From: Pseudogemmobacter lacusdianii
GTDB taxonomy: Bacteria > Pseudomonadota > Alphaproteobacteria > Rhodobacterales > Rhodobacteraceae
Direction: 5' to 3'
Length of the DNA: 64,000 bases
Assembly: GCF_030848395.1 (NCBI RefSeq)
Contig: NZ_JAVDBT010000007.1
Location: 124,001 to 188,000 of the forward strand
The notes below the pieces were generated by a model that was not told the DNA's origin, searched no databases, and worked only from the letters and a program-made list of their open reading frames with translations. The first letter of the stretch is position 1. Each line of letters begins with the position of its first letter. Positions 27,124 through 36,019 of the stretch are shown here, piece after piece. Both the position numbers and the translations under genes were made by a program.

Positions 27124-27372
27124 GAACAAAACCCAGCCAAAAATGGCCTAATGGCGCGAATCCTACTCTGGCCCATGCGAATCGGCAAAGGAATTACAGC
27201 GCGCATTTGCGGGCGGTTGCAGCTGGCTCAGCCAATTTTCGCCGCTCAGCGCGCCGGTGGTCAGACTTCTGTTGGCCTTAGCCCCTAAGCGCCCATGATG
27301 CCGCAAAGCGCCAAAGCTTGGCCCTTTATCGCGCAAATATCCCGATCACATCGCCAGAAAGAGGAGCCAAAG

Positions 27373-27801
27373 ATGACTGTAGACGCCAAATATTGGACCG
27401 AGGCGAAGGCCAGCGGCGGCGGGCGCAATGGCATTGCCGGGCTGGTCAATGGCCAACTCACCGTCACCATGACCAGCCCAAAAGAGCTGGGCGGCTCGGG
27501 GCTGGGGCACAACCCGGAAGAGCTGTTCGCGGTGGGCTATGCCGCTTGCTACCTTGGCGCGATGCGCTTTGCTGCGGGGTCAGAAAAGCTTGGCACCGTG
27601 CCAGACACGGCAACGGTGAATGCCCATGTCGGCATCGGCCCGCGCTCGGACGGTGGTTTTGGCATCAAGGTAAAGCTGGTGGTCAGCCTGCCGGGGCTGG
27701 ATCGCGCTGTGGCCGAAAAGATCGTCGAGCGCGGCCATTTCATCTGCCCCTATTCCAACGCCACCCGTGGCAATATCGAGGTTGAGACCCAGCTTCTGTA
27801 A
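27373..27801 (+). CDS. Organic hydroperoxide resistance protein, Ohr/OsmC family
   Basis: A 142-residue dimeric peroxidase type protein that reduces organic hydroperoxides using two cysteines. The first reactive Cys is in VGYAACYLGAMRF and the second in GHFICPYSNATRGN, the order and spacing expected for Ohr. The opening DAKYWTEAKASGGGRNG matches the family. The ATG at 27373 follows GAGGAG. No OhrR (MarR) regulator is adjacent; the 249-nt divergent gap toward the caspase gene may carry its promoter. Confidence 0.93.
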   Translation: MTVDAKYWTEAKASGGGRNGIAGLVNGQLTVTMTSPKELGGSGLGHNPEELFAVGYAACYLGAMRFAAGSEKLGTVPDTATVNAHVGIGPRSDGGFGIKVKLVVSLPGLDRAVAEKIVERGHFICPYSNATRGNIEVETQLL

Positions 27802-27917
27802 CCCTAAGGCACGCGACGCTTTTTACTTAGAAAAGCACGCGCTTAGGGAAAATGAACGGTAGATTTTCGGGCCCAGACCGACCAACCTTTGGCAAAAACC
27901 ATAAGGGAGGATTCGTG

Positions 27918-29030
27918 ATGACGACCGGCTTTTACTTCGACGAACATTGCCTTTGGCACACCACGGGCGAGCATGTGATCATCGCGCCAGTCGGCGGCTT
28001 TCTACAGCCGCCTTCGGGCGCGGGTCATGCCGAAAGCCCCGAGACCAAACGGCGGCTGAAGAACTTGGTCGAGGTCTCGGGCCTTGGCGATCAACTCTCA
28101 TGGCGCAAGGCGCAAGCCCTGACCCGGGCCGAGATGGAGCGGATCCACCCCGCCAGCTATCTGGATAAGTTCAAGGCGCTCTCGGATGCCCAAGGTGGCA
28201 ATGCGGGCTATTACTCGCCCTTTGGTCCGGGGTCTTTTGAGATTGCCGCCTTGTCGGCAGGACTGGTGAAGCAAGCGGTGTCGGACGTCTATCACCGGCA
28301 CCTCGACAATGCCTATGTGATCTCGCGCCCGCCGGGGCACCATTGCCTGCCCGATGCGTCGATGGGCTTTTGCCTTTTGGCCAATATCCCCTTGGCGATC
28401 GAAGCCTTGCGGGCCGAGGTTGGCCCATTGCGCGTGGCGGTGGTGGATTGGGATGTGCACCACGGCAATGGCACTGAGGCCTGTTTCATCGACCGCGACG
28501 ACACGCTGACCATCAGCCTGCATCAAGAAAACTGCTTCCCGCCCGATCAAGGCCGCGCCGAGACGCGGGGGCAAGGCCAAGGTGAGGGCTATAACCTTAA
28601 CATCCCGCTTTTGCCGGGCGGTGGCCATCAGACCTATATGGACGCGTTTGAGCTGTTGGTCGCACCAGCATTGCGCGCCTTCAAGCCTGATATGATCATT
28701 GTCGCCTCGGGGCTGGATGCCAATTCCTTTGACCCCTTGGCACGGATGCAGGCGCATTCCGACACTTTCCGCGCCATGGCTTGCCAGATCAAAGCCTTGG
28801 CCGATGAATTGTGTGACGGCCGGGTCTTGGCCGCGCATGAAGGCGGCTATGCCGAAGGCTATGTCCCCTTCTGCGGCCTTGCGATCATCGAAGAATTCTC
28901 TCGCCACCGCACTAAGGTCCAAGATCCCTTCCTAGAGATTTTGCAGGCCCAGCAACCGCCCGCAGATTTCATTGCCTATCAGCGCCAAAGGCTTCAAGCG
29001 CAGGCGAAGGCCGCGGGCTTGGTGAGCTGA
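27918..29030 (+). CDS. Class II histone deacetylase-like hydrolase
   Basis: A 370-residue zinc hydrolase of the arginase/deacetylase fold. Conserved segments are VISRPPGHHCLPDASMGFCLLANIPLA, VAVVDWDVHHGNGTEACF (zinc-binding Asp and His), ISLHQENCFPP and VASGLDANSFDPLARMQ. Bacterial members deacetylate polyamines or other acetylated small molecules or proteins; the substrate here is unknown. I chose the ATG at 27918, next to AAGGGAGG, over a start 22 codons upstream. It is a single gene between ohr and the pst operon. Confidence 0.9.
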   Translation: MTTGFYFDEHCLWHTTGEHVIIAPVGGFLQPPSGAGHAESPETKRRLKNLVEVSGLGDQLSWRKAQALTRAEMERIHPASYLDKFKALSDAQGGNAGYYSPFGPGSFEIAALSAGLVKQAVSDVYHRHLDNAYVISRPPGHHCLPDASMGFCLLANIPLAIEALRAEVGPLRVAVVDWDVHHGNGTEACFIDRDDTLTISLHQENCFPPDQGRAETRGQGQGEGYNLNIPLLPGGGHQTYMDAFELLVAPALRAFKPDMIIVASGLDANSFDPLARMQAHSDTFRAMACQIKALADELCDGRVLAAHEGGYAEGYVPFCGLAIIEEFSRHRTKVQDPFLEILQAQQPPADFIAYQRQRLQAQAKAAGLVS

Positions 29031-29095
29031 TCGCCTTCCATCGGACCAAAACCTGCGGGCCAAAGAATTTACCCCGGCCCGCAGTTTTTGACGCA

Positions 29096-29146
29096 TTGTC
29101 ACATAGGCTTCACAAAACTCTGACATGACCGTCACATAAACGTCCT
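29096..29146 (+). promoter_or_regulatory. Tandem Pho boxes upstream of pstS
   Basis: Seven-base units related to CTGTCAC recur every 11 nt: TTGTCAC (29096), GCTTCAC (29107), CTCTGAC (29118), CCGTCAC (29129) and a weaker ACGTCCT (29140), separated by 4-nt AT-rich spacers (ATAG, AAAA, ATGA, ATAA). This is the architecture of PhoB boxes and indicates phosphate-starvation control of the pst operon. Confidence 0.85.
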
Positions 29147-29196
29147 ATCCGGGGCGCGGTCGTTCCATGCGGCCACAGGACATTCAGGAGATACTG

Positions 29197-30252
29197 ATGA
29201 AATCCGTGATGCTCACCGCTTCGGCGCTCGCCATGGCCGCGATGACCGCTGGCGTGGCTCAGGCCCGCGACAATATCCAAATCAGCGGCTCGTCCACCGT
29301 GCTGCCCTATGCCACCATCGTGGCCGAGGCTTTTGGTGAGAACTTTGACTTCGCCACCCCGGTGGTCGAAGGCGGCGGCTCGGGTGCCGGCCGTAAGAAC
29401 ATGTGCCAAGGCGTCGGCGAAAACACCATCGACATCGCCAACTCCTCGAGCCGCATCAAGCAAAGCGACATCGATCTGTGCGCCGCCAATGGCGTGGCCG
29501 AGATCATGGAAGTCCGCTTTGGCTATGACGGCATCGTCTTTGCCTCGGACATCGCTGGCCCGGACTTCGCCTATACCCCGGCGCAATGGTTCAACGCCCT
29601 TGCAAAAGACGTGGTGAAAGACGGCGCGATCGTTGCCAACCCGAACAAAACCTGGGCTGACGTTGACGCGGCTCTGCCGGCGCAAGACATCCTTGCTTTC
29701 ATCCCCGGCACCAAACACGGCACCCGCGAAGTCTTCGACGAGAAAGTCATCGTGCAAGGCTGTGAAGACAGCGGCGCATACGAAGCTTTCGTCGCTGCCT
29801 CGACCGCAGCAGACGATTCGGCCAAGGCTGACGAAGCCGAAGACAAGTGCATGGCTCTGCGCACCGACGGCGTTTCGGTCGACATCGACGGCGACTACAC
29901 CGAGACCCTGGCCCGCATCGGCGCCAACAAAAACGCCATCGGCGTCTTTGGCCTGTCCTTCTACCAAAACAACTCGGACAAGCTGAAAGTCGCAACCATG
30001 TCGGGCGTCGTGCCGACGGTTGAGGCAATCGCAAGCGGTGACTATCCGGTCTCGCGCCCGCTGTTCTTCTACGTTAAGAAGGCGCACTTCGGCGTCATTC
30101 CGGGCCTGAAAGAATATGTCGAGTTCTTCGTGAGCGACGACATGGCTGGTCCCGATGGCCCGATGGCGGCCTACGGTCTGGTGTCTGACCCGGAGCTGGC
30201 GGCGACCCAAGCTGCTGTCGCTGCGGAAACCCCGATGGGCCCGCTGGAATAA
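29197..30252 (+). CDS. pstS: Phosphate ABC transporter substrate-binding protein
   Basis: A 351-residue periplasmic phosphate-binding protein. The signal peptide MKSVMLTASALAMAAMTAGVAQA is followed by IQISGSSTVLPYATIVAEAF, VVEGGGSGAGRKNMC and IDIANSSSRIKQSD, the phosphate-contacting loops of this PstS group, and later PGTKHGTREVFDE. It captures phosphate for the PstCAB permease. The ATG at 29197 follows CAGGAG. It is the first gene of the operon, and a strong hairpin behind it probably keeps its transcript more abundant than the permease part. Confidence 0.96.
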   Translation: MKSVMLTASALAMAAMTAGVAQARDNIQISGSSTVLPYATIVAEAFGENFDFATPVVEGGGSGAGRKNMCQGVGENTIDIANSSSRIKQSDIDLCAANGVAEIMEVRFGYDGIVFASDIAGPDFAYTPAQWFNALAKDVVKDGAIVANPNKTWADVDAALPAQDILAFIPGTKHGTREVFDEKVIVQGCEDSGAYEAFVAASTAADDSAKADEAEDKCMALRTDGVSVDIDGDYTETLARIGANKNAIGVFGLSFYQNNSDKLKVATMSGVVPTVEAIASGDYPVSRPLFFYVKKAHFGVIPGLKEYVEFFVSDDMAGPDGPMAAYGLVSDPELAATQAAVAAETPMGPLE

Positions 30253-30265
30253 ACCAAGCCGTTGG

Positions 30266-30296
30266 AAGATGGCGGCACGCTCCCTGCCGCCATCTT
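30266..30296 (+). terminator. Intercistronic hairpin after pstS
   Basis: A perfect 12-bp stem (30266-30277, AAGATGGCGGCA, with 30285-30296) and a 7-nt loop lie between pstS and pstC, followed only by a short T run (TTTCAC). It probably acts as a partial terminator or mRNA 3'-end stabiliser that sets the excess of binding protein over permease. Confidence 0.7.
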
Positions 30297-30330
30297 TCAC
30301 ATCCAAGCCCCTCCTTAACGGACGTGGACC

Positions 30331-31788
30331 ATGAGCATAGCTCTTCTGACGCTGATCATTCTGGGCCTTTCCGCCCTAGGTTACCTTTTGGGCCGTCAAC
30401 GGGCCCTTGCTGCCGTTGAGGGGGATGCACGCAAACTGCACTCCCTGCCGTCCTATTACGGGGCCTCGGTCTTCCTTTTCACCGCTTTGCCGGCCTTCCT
30501 GACGCTGCTTGTTTGGCTGATCGCCCAGCCGCTGCTGATCGAGCGCTCGGTCGCTGGCATGATTACCCCTGCCGATATTCCCGCAGGCACCACGCTCTCC
30601 TTGGTGATGAGCGATGTGCAGCGGATCGCCGTTGGAACCGAGCAACTGGTCGCCGATGGCATGTCCGAGACCGAGCTTGCCGCTTTGCAAGCCGATCCGG
30701 CTGGCCTGCGCTCGGCGCTGGGTCGTCTGGGCGTCTCTGTGGCCGAGACCACCACCCCCAATGTGCTTGAGGCCGCCAAGGCCTATCGCGCCTCGGCCAG
30801 CCTTGGCCATTTTGGCATGATCGTCGCCGCTTTGGCGCTGGCAGTCGCCGGGCTTTTGATCTCGGCCTTCCGGGTCACGCCCGAGCTCCGCGCCCGCAAC
30901 ATCGTTGAATCCTTCATCCGCGTCTTGCTGATCGGGGCCTCGACCGTCGCCATTCTGACCACGCTTGGCATTGTCTTCTCGCTGGTCTTCGAATCCTGGC
31001 ACTTCTTCCAACTCTACCCGGCGAAAGACTTTTTCTTCTCGCTGACCTGGAACCCGAAATTCGGCGGCGGCTCGTCGCTGGGGGTTTGGCCGCTGGTCTG
31101 GGGCACGCTTTATGTCTCCTTCGTGGCCTTGGTCATCGCGGTGCCTCTGGGCATCCTTTCGGCAATCTATCTGTCGGAATATGCTTCTCCCACCGTCCGC
31201 AGCGTCGCCAAGCCCTTGCTTGAGATCCTCGCCGGTATCCCCTCGATCGTTTACGGCCTCTTCGCGCTGGTGACGGTTGGCCCCTTGCTGCGCGATTGGC
31301 TCGCCATGCCTTTGGGTCTGGGCGCGAGCTCGTCTTCGGTGGCGACCGCGGGTCTGGTGATGGGGATCATGCTGATCCCTTATGTCTCTTCGCTCTCCGA
31401 TGACATCATCAACTCGGTGCCGCAGAGCTTGCGCGATGGGTCTTACGCCATCGGGGCAACCCCTTCGGAAACCGTGCGCCAAGTCGTCCTGCCCGCCGCC
31501 CTTCCCGGCATCGTGGGCGCGGTGCTCTTGGCCGCCAGCCGCGCTATTGGTGAGACGATGATCGTGGTGATGGGCGCAGGGGCCGCGGCAAAACTTTCGA
31601 TGAACCCGTTTGAGGCGATGACCACCGTCACCGTCAAAATCGTCAGCCAGCTGACCGGCGACACCGAATTTGCCAGCCCTGAGACCTTGGTTGCCTTCGC
31701 CCTTGGCCTGACGCTCTTCGTCTTCACCCTTGGCTTGAACATTCTGGCGCTCTTCATCGTGCGCAAATATCGCGAGCAATACGAATGA
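30331..31788 (+). CDS. pstC: Phosphate ABC transporter permease PstC
   Basis: A 485-residue inner-membrane permease. Compared with the roughly 320-residue E. coli protein it has a long N-terminal extension: membrane spans near residues 1-20 and 45-70, a loop rich in charged residues, and another span near 160-185, as in the PstC_N type of alphaproteobacteria. The core carries the PstC loop ASRAIGETMIVVMGAGAAAKLSMNPFEAMTT and the EAA-type coupling region. It pairs with PstA to form the channel. The stop overlaps the pstA start by 4 nt. Confidence 0.95.
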   Translation: MSIALLTLIILGLSALGYLLGRQRALAAVEGDARKLHSLPSYYGASVFLFTALPAFLTLLVWLIAQPLLIERSVAGMITPADIPAGTTLSLVMSDVQRIAVGTEQLVADGMSETELAALQADPAGLRSALGRLGVSVAETTTPNVLEAAKAYRASASLGHFGMIVAALALAVAGLLISAFRVTPELRARNIVESFIRVLLIGASTVAILTTLGIVFSLVFESWHFFQLYPAKDFFFSLTWNPKFGGGSSLGVWPLVWGTLYVSFVALVIAVPLGILSAIYLSEYASPTVRSVAKPLLEILAGIPSIVYGLFALVTVGPLLRDWLAMPLGLGASSSSVATAGLVMGIMLIPYVSSLSDDIINSVPQSLRDGSYAIGATPSETVRQVVLPAALPGIVGAVLLAASRAIGETMIVVMGAGAAAKLSMNPFEAMTTVTVKIVSQLTGDTEFASPETLVAFALGLTLFVFTLGLNILALFIVRKYREQYE

Positions 31789-33128
31789 CCGAGATATCGC
31801 AACAAGCAGAGCCGCCGGTAAAATCGCTGTTTGAGTCCGATCTGCGCACCCGCCGCCGCAATGCCGCTGAAACCCGGTTTCGGCTTTACGGCATGGCGGC
31901 AGTCGCGATGGGCATCTTCGCACTGATCTTCTTGCTGGTCTCGGTGCTGGGCAACGGGGTTTCCTCGTTCCGCCAAACCAGCATTGAGTTGCAAGTCACG
32001 CTGGACGAAGCGGTGTTGGACAAAACCGGCAGCCGTGACCCCGAGGTGATGAAGAAGGTCACAACCATCGGCTATGGCAAGATTTTGGATCAAGCCTTGG
32101 CCGATACTTTGGCCGCCCATGACATCGACGTCTCGGCCCTGACGCCCAAGCAGCTTTCGGGCATGAAGTCGGACGAGGCCCCGCGCCGCTTGCGCGATCT
32201 GGTGTTGGCCGACCCCTCGCTGGTGGGCCAAACCATCACCTTCCACGCGCTGGCCACCAGCCGCATCGACGGCTTTGAGAAAGGCCGTGTGACGATGGAA
32301 AGCGCCAAGCTCGACAGCAATATCTCGGTCGAGCAGTTGGAAGTGGCGCAGGCGATGAAGGACAAAGGCCTGTTGTCGATGCCCTTCAACTGGGGCTTCT
32401 TCACCAGCGCCGATGCTTCGGAGCTGCGTCCTGAAGCAGCAGGTGTTGGCGTCGCCATGCTCGGCTCGCTTTACATGATGCTGATCGTGCTGGTGCTGTC
32501 GCTGCCGATCGGTGTTGCCGCCTCGATCTATCTTGAGGAACTGGCACCCCAGAACCGTTGGACCGATATCATCGAGGTGAATATCGCCAACCTCGCCGCG
32601 GTTCCGGCGATCGTTTACGGCATTCTGGCTTTGGCCCTGTTCATCAACTTCCTTGGCCTGCCGCAATCGGCACCGATGGTTGGTGGCCTTGTGCTGACGC
32701 TGATGACGCTGCCGACCATCATCATCGCCACCCGCGCCGCGCTGAAAGCCGTGCCGCCCTCGATCCGCGATGCGGCTTTGGGTGTGGGCGCCAGCCGGAT
32801 GCAGACCATCTTCCACCATGTGCTGCCCTTGGCGATGCCCGGCATCCTGACCGGCACCATCCTTGGCCTTGCCCGCGCCTTGGGCGAGAGCGCGCCTTTG
32901 CTGCTGATTGGCATGGTGGCTTTCGTAAAAGACTACCCCTCGGCCCCGCCTGCCGGTCTGATGGAACCCGCCTCGGCTTTGCCGGTTCAGGTTTACCAAT
33001 GGACCCAAAGGGCCGATCCTGCGTTTGTAGAACGGGCCTCCGGTGCGATCATCGTGCTGCTGGTTTTCCTTGTTGCGATGAACGCGACCGCAATCCTCCT
33101 TCGCCGCCGCTTCGAGCGCCGCTGGTGA
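31785..33128 (+). CDS. pstA: Phosphate ABC transporter permease PstA
   Basis: A 447-residue inner-membrane permease. The N-terminal half (one span near residues 33-58 and then about 170 residues predicted outside the membrane, with VTLDEAVLDKTGSRDPEV) is an extension of the kind seen in alphaproteobacterial PstA. The C-terminal half holds the transport core with LPIGVAASIYLEELAPQNRW, PAIVYGILALALF and GLARALGESAPLLLIGM. It overlaps pstC by 4 nt and is followed 12 nt later by pstB. Confidence 0.95.
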   Translation: MTEISQQAEPPVKSLFESDLRTRRRNAAETRFRLYGMAAVAMGIFALIFLLVSVLGNGVSSFRQTSIELQVTLDEAVLDKTGSRDPEVMKKVTTIGYGKILDQALADTLAAHDIDVSALTPKQLSGMKSDEAPRRLRDLVLADPSLVGQTITFHALATSRIDGFEKGRVTMESAKLDSNISVEQLEVAQAMKDKGLLSMPFNWGFFTSADASELRPEAAGVGVAMLGSLYMMLIVLVLSLPIGVAASIYLEELAPQNRWTDIIEVNIANLAAVPAIVYGILALALFINFLGLPQSAPMVGGLVLTLMTLPTIIIATRAALKAVPPSIRDAALGVGASRMQTIFHHVLPLAMPGILTGTILGLARALGESAPLLLIGMVAFVKDYPSAPPAGLMEPASALPVQVYQWTQRADPAFVERASGAIIVLLVFLVAMNATAILLRRRFERRW

Positions 33129-33140
33129 TCTGACAGGCTA

Positions 33141-33944
33141 ATGGACATGAACCTCATGCAAACCCCAGTTTCCGACACCACCGCCCTTAAGCCCCGCATC
33201 ACGGCCTCGGGCGTGCAGGTCTATTATGACACCAACCACGCGTTGAAGGATGTCTCGGTCAATATCCTTGACCGGACCACCACCGCCTTCATCGGCCCTT
33301 CGGGCTGCGGCAAAAGCACCTTCCTGCGCTGCCTCAACCGGATGAACGACACCGTGGCCTCGGCCCGGGTCGAGGGGAAGATCCTGCTCGACGGGCAGGA
33401 CATCTACGACAAGCGCGTCGATCCGGTGCAATTGCGCGCCCGCATCGGCATGGTGTTCCAAAAACCGAACCCCTTCCCCAAGTCGATCTATGACAACGTG
33501 GCTTATGGCCCGCGCATCCACGGTCTGGCCCGCAACAAGGCCGAGCTGGATGAGATCGTGGAAACCTCGCTGCGCCGTGCTGCTTTGTGGAACGAGGTGA
33601 AAGACCGCCTCTCCGCCCCCGGCACCGGGCTTTCGGGTGGCCAACAGCAGCGCCTTTGCATCGCCCGCGCCGTGGCGACCGGCCCCGAGGTTCTGCTGAT
33701 GGACGAGCCCTGCTCGGCCTTGGACCCGATCGCCACCGCCCAAGTCGAGGCGCTGATTGATGAGCTGCGCGAGCAGTATTCCGTCGTCATCGTGACCCAT
33801 TCGATGCAGCAAGCTGCCCGTGTCAGCCAAAAAACCGCCTTCTTCCACCTTGGAAATCTGGTGGAATACGGCGACACTCAGCAGATCTTTACCAACCCGC
33901 AAGATCCGCGCACCGAAAGCTATATCACCGGACGGATCGGCTAA
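33141..33944 (+). CDS. pstB: Phosphate ABC transporter ATP-binding protein
   Basis: A 267-residue ATPase that powers phosphate import. It shows Walker [20 protein letters not shown], the Q-loop [25 protein letters not shown] typical of PstB, the signature [14 protein letters not shown], Walker [14 protein letters not shown] and the switch His in [13 protein letters not shown]. Starts at 33141 and 33147 are both possible; neither has a strong ribosome binding site, and coupling to pstA is likely. Confidence 0.97.
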   Translation: MDMNLMQTPVSDTTALKPRITASGVQVYYDTNHALKDVSVNILDRTTTAFIGPSGCGKSTFLRCLNRMNDTVASARVEGKILLDGQDIYDKRVDPVQLRARIGMVFQKPNPFPKSIYDNVAYGPRIHGLARNKAELDEIVETSLRRAALWNEVKDRLSAPGTGLSGGQQQRLCIARAVATGPEVLLMDEPCSALDPIATAQVEALIDELREQYSVVIVTHSMQQAARVSQKTAFFHLGNLVEYGDTQQIFTNPQDPRTESYITGRIG

Positions 33945-33948
33945 GAGC

Positions 33949-34671
33949 ATGGCGATGACCCCCGACACCCCGCATATCTCCTCGGCCTTCGACCGTGAGA
34001 TCGATGCGCTTTTGGCCAAGCTGACGCTGATGAGCGGTCTGGTCGAGCGCGCTTTGGTCGACAGCGCCGTCGCGCTTGAGGCGCAAGACACCGACGCGGC
34101 CGAGCGGATGATCCGCGCCGATAAGGACATCGACGCGCTGGATGAGCAGATCAATCTGGATGCCGCCGGGCTGATCGCACGGCGCAGCCCCACGGCCAGC
34201 GATCTGCGGCTGATCTTGGCGGTGATGCGCACCTCCTCCAGCCTTGAGCGGGTGGGCGATCTGGCCAAGAACGTCGCCAAGCGCACCCTGCCTTTGGCGC
34301 AAAGCCGCCAGGTCGAAGGCGCCACCAGCACCATCCGCCGCATGGCCAAGATGGTGGCGGTGATGCTGGAAGAGGCGATGCGCGCCCTGACCCGCAAAGA
34401 TGCCGTGCTGGCCGCCGATGTGCGCGCCCGCGATCTCGACATCGACACGATGTACAATACGCTCTTCCGCTCTTTGCTGACGCATATGCTGGAGAACCAG
34501 TCCAACATCACCCCGGCGATGCATCTGCATTTCATCGCCAAGAACATCGAGCGCGCTGGCGACCATGCGACCGGGATTGCCGAACAGGCGATCTATCTCG
34601 CCACGGGTGAGCTGCCCAGCGACGCCCGCCCCAAGGCCGAGGCCTTGGGAAGCACAGCGCCGAAGGCGTAA
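33949..34671 (+). CDS. phoU: Phosphate signalling protein PhoU
   Basis: A 240-residue all-helical protein with two PhoU domains. It includes E/D-rich metal-binding stretches (AERMIRADKDIDALDEQINLDA, RTSSSLERVGDLAKNVAKR, HFIAKNIERAGDHATGIAEQ). PhoU links the transporter to the PhoR kinase and keeps the Pho regulon off under phosphate excess. The start follows the pstB stop by 4 nt. It is the last gene before a strong terminator; phoB/phoR are not in the window. Confidence 0.96.
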   Translation: MAMTPDTPHISSAFDREIDALLAKLTLMSGLVERALVDSAVALEAQDTDAAERMIRADKDIDALDEQINLDAAGLIARRSPTASDLRLILAVMRTSSSLERVGDLAKNVAKRTLPLAQSRQVEGATSTIRRMAKMVAVMLEEAMRALTRKDAVLAADVRARDLDIDTMYNTLFRSLLTHMLENQSNITPAMHLHFIAKNIERAGDHATGIAEQAIYLATGELPSDARPKAEALGSTAPKA

Positions 34672-34691
34672 GACGGCTATAAGTGATGCAA

Positions 34692-34721
34692 AAGGGCGGC
34701 CCGATCTGGGCCGCCCTTAAT
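34692..34721. terminator. Bidirectional terminator between phoU and nfeD-like gene
   Basis: A perfect 11-bp stem (34692-34702, AAGGGCGGCCC, with 34708-34718) is flanked by A/T-rich sequence on each side and sits between convergent genes, about 20 nt from each stop codon. Confidence 0.9.
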
Positions 34722-34738
34722 CTTTGTAAACAACCCGT

Positions 34739-35017
34739 TCAGTTGTTGTTGATGTCGCGGTCCCAGATCTTCACCTGCCCCTCGCGCACGCCGACCAAGC
34801 GGCGAACCACGAACCAAGCCACGGCCGAGGACAGAGCGAAGATCACCAAAAGCACCGGAAGTGAGCTGGCCAGCCCGGTCATCACAACGATGCCGGTGAC
34901 CCCGGCCCCGATCGCAAAGCCAAGGAAAAAGAACCCCGGCGCAAAGATCTCAATGATTGCCAGCACCAGTCCGGCCACGATCCATGCCCACCAAATCGCC
35001 CAGATCTGCCCCGCCAT
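34739..35017 (-). CDS. NfeD-like small membrane protein
   Basis: A 92-residue protein with two or three hydrophobic segments (IWWAWIVAGLVLAIIEIFAPGFFFLGFAIGAG and ASSLPVLLVIFALSSAVAWFVV) and a soluble tail (VGVREGQVKIWDRDINNN). It matches the short NfeD type (E. coli YbbK), which pairs with SPFH proteins such as QmcA. Its ATG directly abuts the TAG stop of the SPFH gene. It lacks the OB-fold domain of long NfeD proteins. Family roles are in membrane quality control or microdomain organisation. Confidence 0.88.
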   Translation of the reverse strand: MAGQIWAIWWAWIVAGLVLAIIEIFAPGFFFLGFAIGAGVTGIVVMTGLASSLPVLLVIFALSSAVAWFVVRRLVGVREGQVKIWDRDINNN

Positions 35018-35902
35018 CTACGGCCTACCTTTCAGCATTTTGAACGCATCCCCGAAGGATTCCAAAAGGTTGGCAGGCAGCAAGATGGTTTGTTTGCCAT
35101 GGCCCGCCGCAATTGCCTGCATCGCTTCGACCTGCTTCAGCGCCACTTGATATTGCGCCGCCTCAAGCCCGCTTTCTTTGATGGTCTCAGCAATCACGCC
35201 CGTTGCATAGGCCTCGGCATCGGCTGTGACGCGCTTGGCTTTGGCCTGTTGCTCGGCGGCATAAAGCTCGGCATCGGCGGCAAGCTCGACCGAGCGTTTC
35301 TTGCCCTCGGCCTCCATCACCTGCGCGCGCCGCGCCCGTTCGGCGTTCAGCTGCTGCAACATCGCCGCGCGGGTCGCTTCATCAAGGTTAACGTCCAAGA
35401 TCTCGGCCCGCGTCACCTCGACGCCCCAGTCATCGACCATCGCAGTGACCTGCTCGCGCACCCGCTCAATCAGCTGCGCCCGGTTCGACTGCACCTGATC
35501 CAGTTCCAACTTACCAATCTCGCTGCGCACGATCCCGGCGACCGTGGTGGCAATTGCGCCATCCACATCGCGGATCCGGTAGACGGTCTTTTCCGGCTCC
35601 GTCACCCGGTAGAACACCGAAGTTTCCACCTTTACCAAGACGTTATCGGCGGTGATGGCGTCTTGGCTGGCGGTCGGCAATTGCCGTTCCAGCACCGAGA
35701 CGCGATGCGCGATCCGGTCAAGGAAAGGCACCACGAAGTTGATCCCCGGCCCCAGCACCGCCCGCAATCGGCCAAAGCGCTCGACCACATGCTTTTCGCT
35801 TTGCGGCACGATCCGTACGCCAAGGAAAACGCACAGGACGACGAAGAGCGCGAAGCTAATCCCCACCCAGCTGCCGCCGCTTAAACCTTCCACCAATTCC
35901 AT
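35018..35902 (-). CDS. SPFH/Band 7 domain protein, QmcA (stomatin-like) type
   Basis: A 294-residue membrane-anchored protein. One N-terminal span (WVGISFALFVVLCVFLGV) is followed by the Band 7 domain (VPQSEKHVVERFGRLRAVLGPGINFVVPFLDRIAHRVS) and a long Ala/Glu-rich coiled coil (ERARRAQVMEAEGKKRSVELAADAELYAAEQQAKAKR). The C-terminal QTILLPANLLESFGDAFKML is like QmcA/YbbK-operon proteins. These form large membrane-bound oligomers. The ATG at 35902 lies behind AGGGG and is preferred over a much longer open frame. It forms a two-gene operon with the nfeD-like gene. Confidence 0.93.
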   Translation of the reverse strand: MELVEGLSGGSWVGISFALFVVLCVFLGVRIVPQSEKHVVERFGRLRAVLGPGINFVVPFLDRIAHRVSVLERQLPTASQDAITADNVLVKVETSVFYRVTEPEKTVYRIRDVDGAIATTVAGIVRSEIGKLELDQVQSNRAQLIERVREQVTAMVDDWGVEVTRAEILDVNLDEATRAAMLQQLNAERARRAQVMEAEGKKRSVELAADAELYAAEQQAKAKRVTADAEAYATGVIAETIKESGLEAAQYQVALKQVEAMQAIAAGHGKQTILLPANLLESFGDAFKMLKGRP

Positions 35903-36019
35903 GACTTGCCCCTGAATATAATCGAACAATTGCGATTTATTCTGCGGCCTAACCGGCCATGGCGCAAGTGGCGTTGCCCTGCGGCCCGCCGCATGCTCCA
36001 CTGGCGCAAAGGAGCGCCG

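Noticed and set aside
27295-27372. Upstream extension of the Ohr/OsmC gene
   Set aside because: The extension has no family similarity, and the ATG at 27373 has a GAGGAG ribosome binding site.
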